Source: Geomonas subterranea (lineage in GTDB: Bacteria; Desulfobacterota; Desulfuromonadia; Geobacterales; Geobacteraceae). Taken from it: DNA of 64,000 nt. Numbering within the stretch: position 1 is the stretch's first letter; the number at the start of each line of letters is the position of its first letter. The notes beneath the pieces were generated by a model, which did no database searches, was not told where the DNA came from, and worked only from the letters and a program-made list of their open reading frames with translations. The stretch covers positions 3,898,501-3,962,500 of the forward strand of contig NZ_CP077683.1 in the NCBI RefSeq assembly GCF_019063845.1, given 5' to 3'. A program made the translations under genes and the position numbers. Shown in pieces: positions 63,811 to 64,000 of this stretch.

Positions 63811-64000
63811 ATGAGTCAGAACTTCGGAAAAATATCGCAGGTCATCGGCGCAGTTATCGACGTCGAATTCGAGCCGGGCAAGCTTCCCCCGATCTACCAG
63901 GCTCTCAGGGTAACCAACCCCGCGATCGACGACCAGGAGTTCAACCTGGTTCTGGAAGTCGCACAGCACCTGGGCGAGAACGCCGTCAGGACCATCGCTA
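63811..64000 (+). CDS. atpD: F-type ATP synthase beta subunit, N-terminal part
   Basis: The frame opens with ATG at 63811 after GGAAGAGG and runs off the window after about 63 residues. The visible part [21 protein letters not shown] and the [15 protein letters not shown] segment are the beta-barrel domain of AtpD. The catalytic P-loop is outside the window. Confidence 0.95.
   Translation, partial: MSQNFGKISQVIGAVIDVEFEPGKLPPIYQALRVTNPAIDDQEFNLVLEVAQHLGENAVRTIA

Overview
The window is a stretch of bacterial chromosome of high GC content with a gene complement typical of the Geobacteraceae (Desulfobacterota; Geobacter, Geomonas or Citrifermentans type). The pointers are a small triheme c-type cytochrome, a heme-containing membrane sensor, several large hybrid histidine kinases, an MglA/MglB pair, a GEMM-family riboswitch, ResB/CcsA cytochrome c maturation genes, and an F1-ATPase operon directly downstream of parAB. 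The assignment is inferred from gene content, not from a marker gene. No rRNA, tRNA, CRISPR array, phage or transposase gene was recognised.

Layout. 1-4.8 kb (minus): galactose and glycan genes (M24 peptidase-like protein, galT, a GH2 glycosidase, UDP-galactopyranose mutase). 5.1-9.3 kb (plus): a tightly packed three-gene unit with a corrinoid-binding protein, an MtaA/UroD-type protein and a hybrid histidine kinase with a DUF1638-like N-terminus; this is the strongest candidate for an undescribed sensory system. 9.3-12.4 kb: a thioredoxin/DsbD-like membrane fusion, an AI-2E family permease and thiol peroxidase. 12.7-18.7 kb: a phosphorelay operon (hybrid kinase with two receivers and HPt, a stand-alone receiver, a receiver-PAS-GGDEF-EAL protein) and a bacteriohemerythrin. 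19-30.4 kb: flavodoxin-like reductase, GAF kinase, DksA-like protein, RadA, HD-GYP protein, HEAT-repeat protein, FabH, methyltransferase, MATE pump and a short AhpD-like protein that reads as complete only if an in-frame TGA encodes selenocysteine.

30.9-35.2 kb: a long leader with a GEMM-I riboswitch, tandem terminators and a second GEMM-like fold, followed by a 1251-residue exported LamG/Ig-like protein. 36-40.2 kb: aquaporin, short-chain dehydrogenase and GH15 glucoamylase, preceded by an AT-richer gap and possibly acquired. 40.3-49.9 kb: housekeeping genes (ssb, plsC, RNase J, FtsK, ACT protein, def, ccsA/resB, cyclophilin). 50-57.5 kb: phosphohexomutase, mglB-mglA, uvrC, RRM protein, heme sensor and cytochrome. 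57.7-64 kb: parA-parB and the atp operon (b', b, delta, alpha, gamma and the start of beta).

The intergenic DNA carries several dispersed repeat families: four REPIN-like inverted pairs built on GTAGGGGCGAAT...ATTCGCCC, three copies of a GGGGAC palindrome, three copies of a longer GC-rich block, and a pair of CCCGCC/GGCGGG hairpins. Two of these repeats supply the stop codon of the neighbouring gene. A recurring theme is second-messenger signalling: diguanylate cyclase/phosphodiesterase and HD-GYP proteins together with a riboswitch-controlled exported protein.
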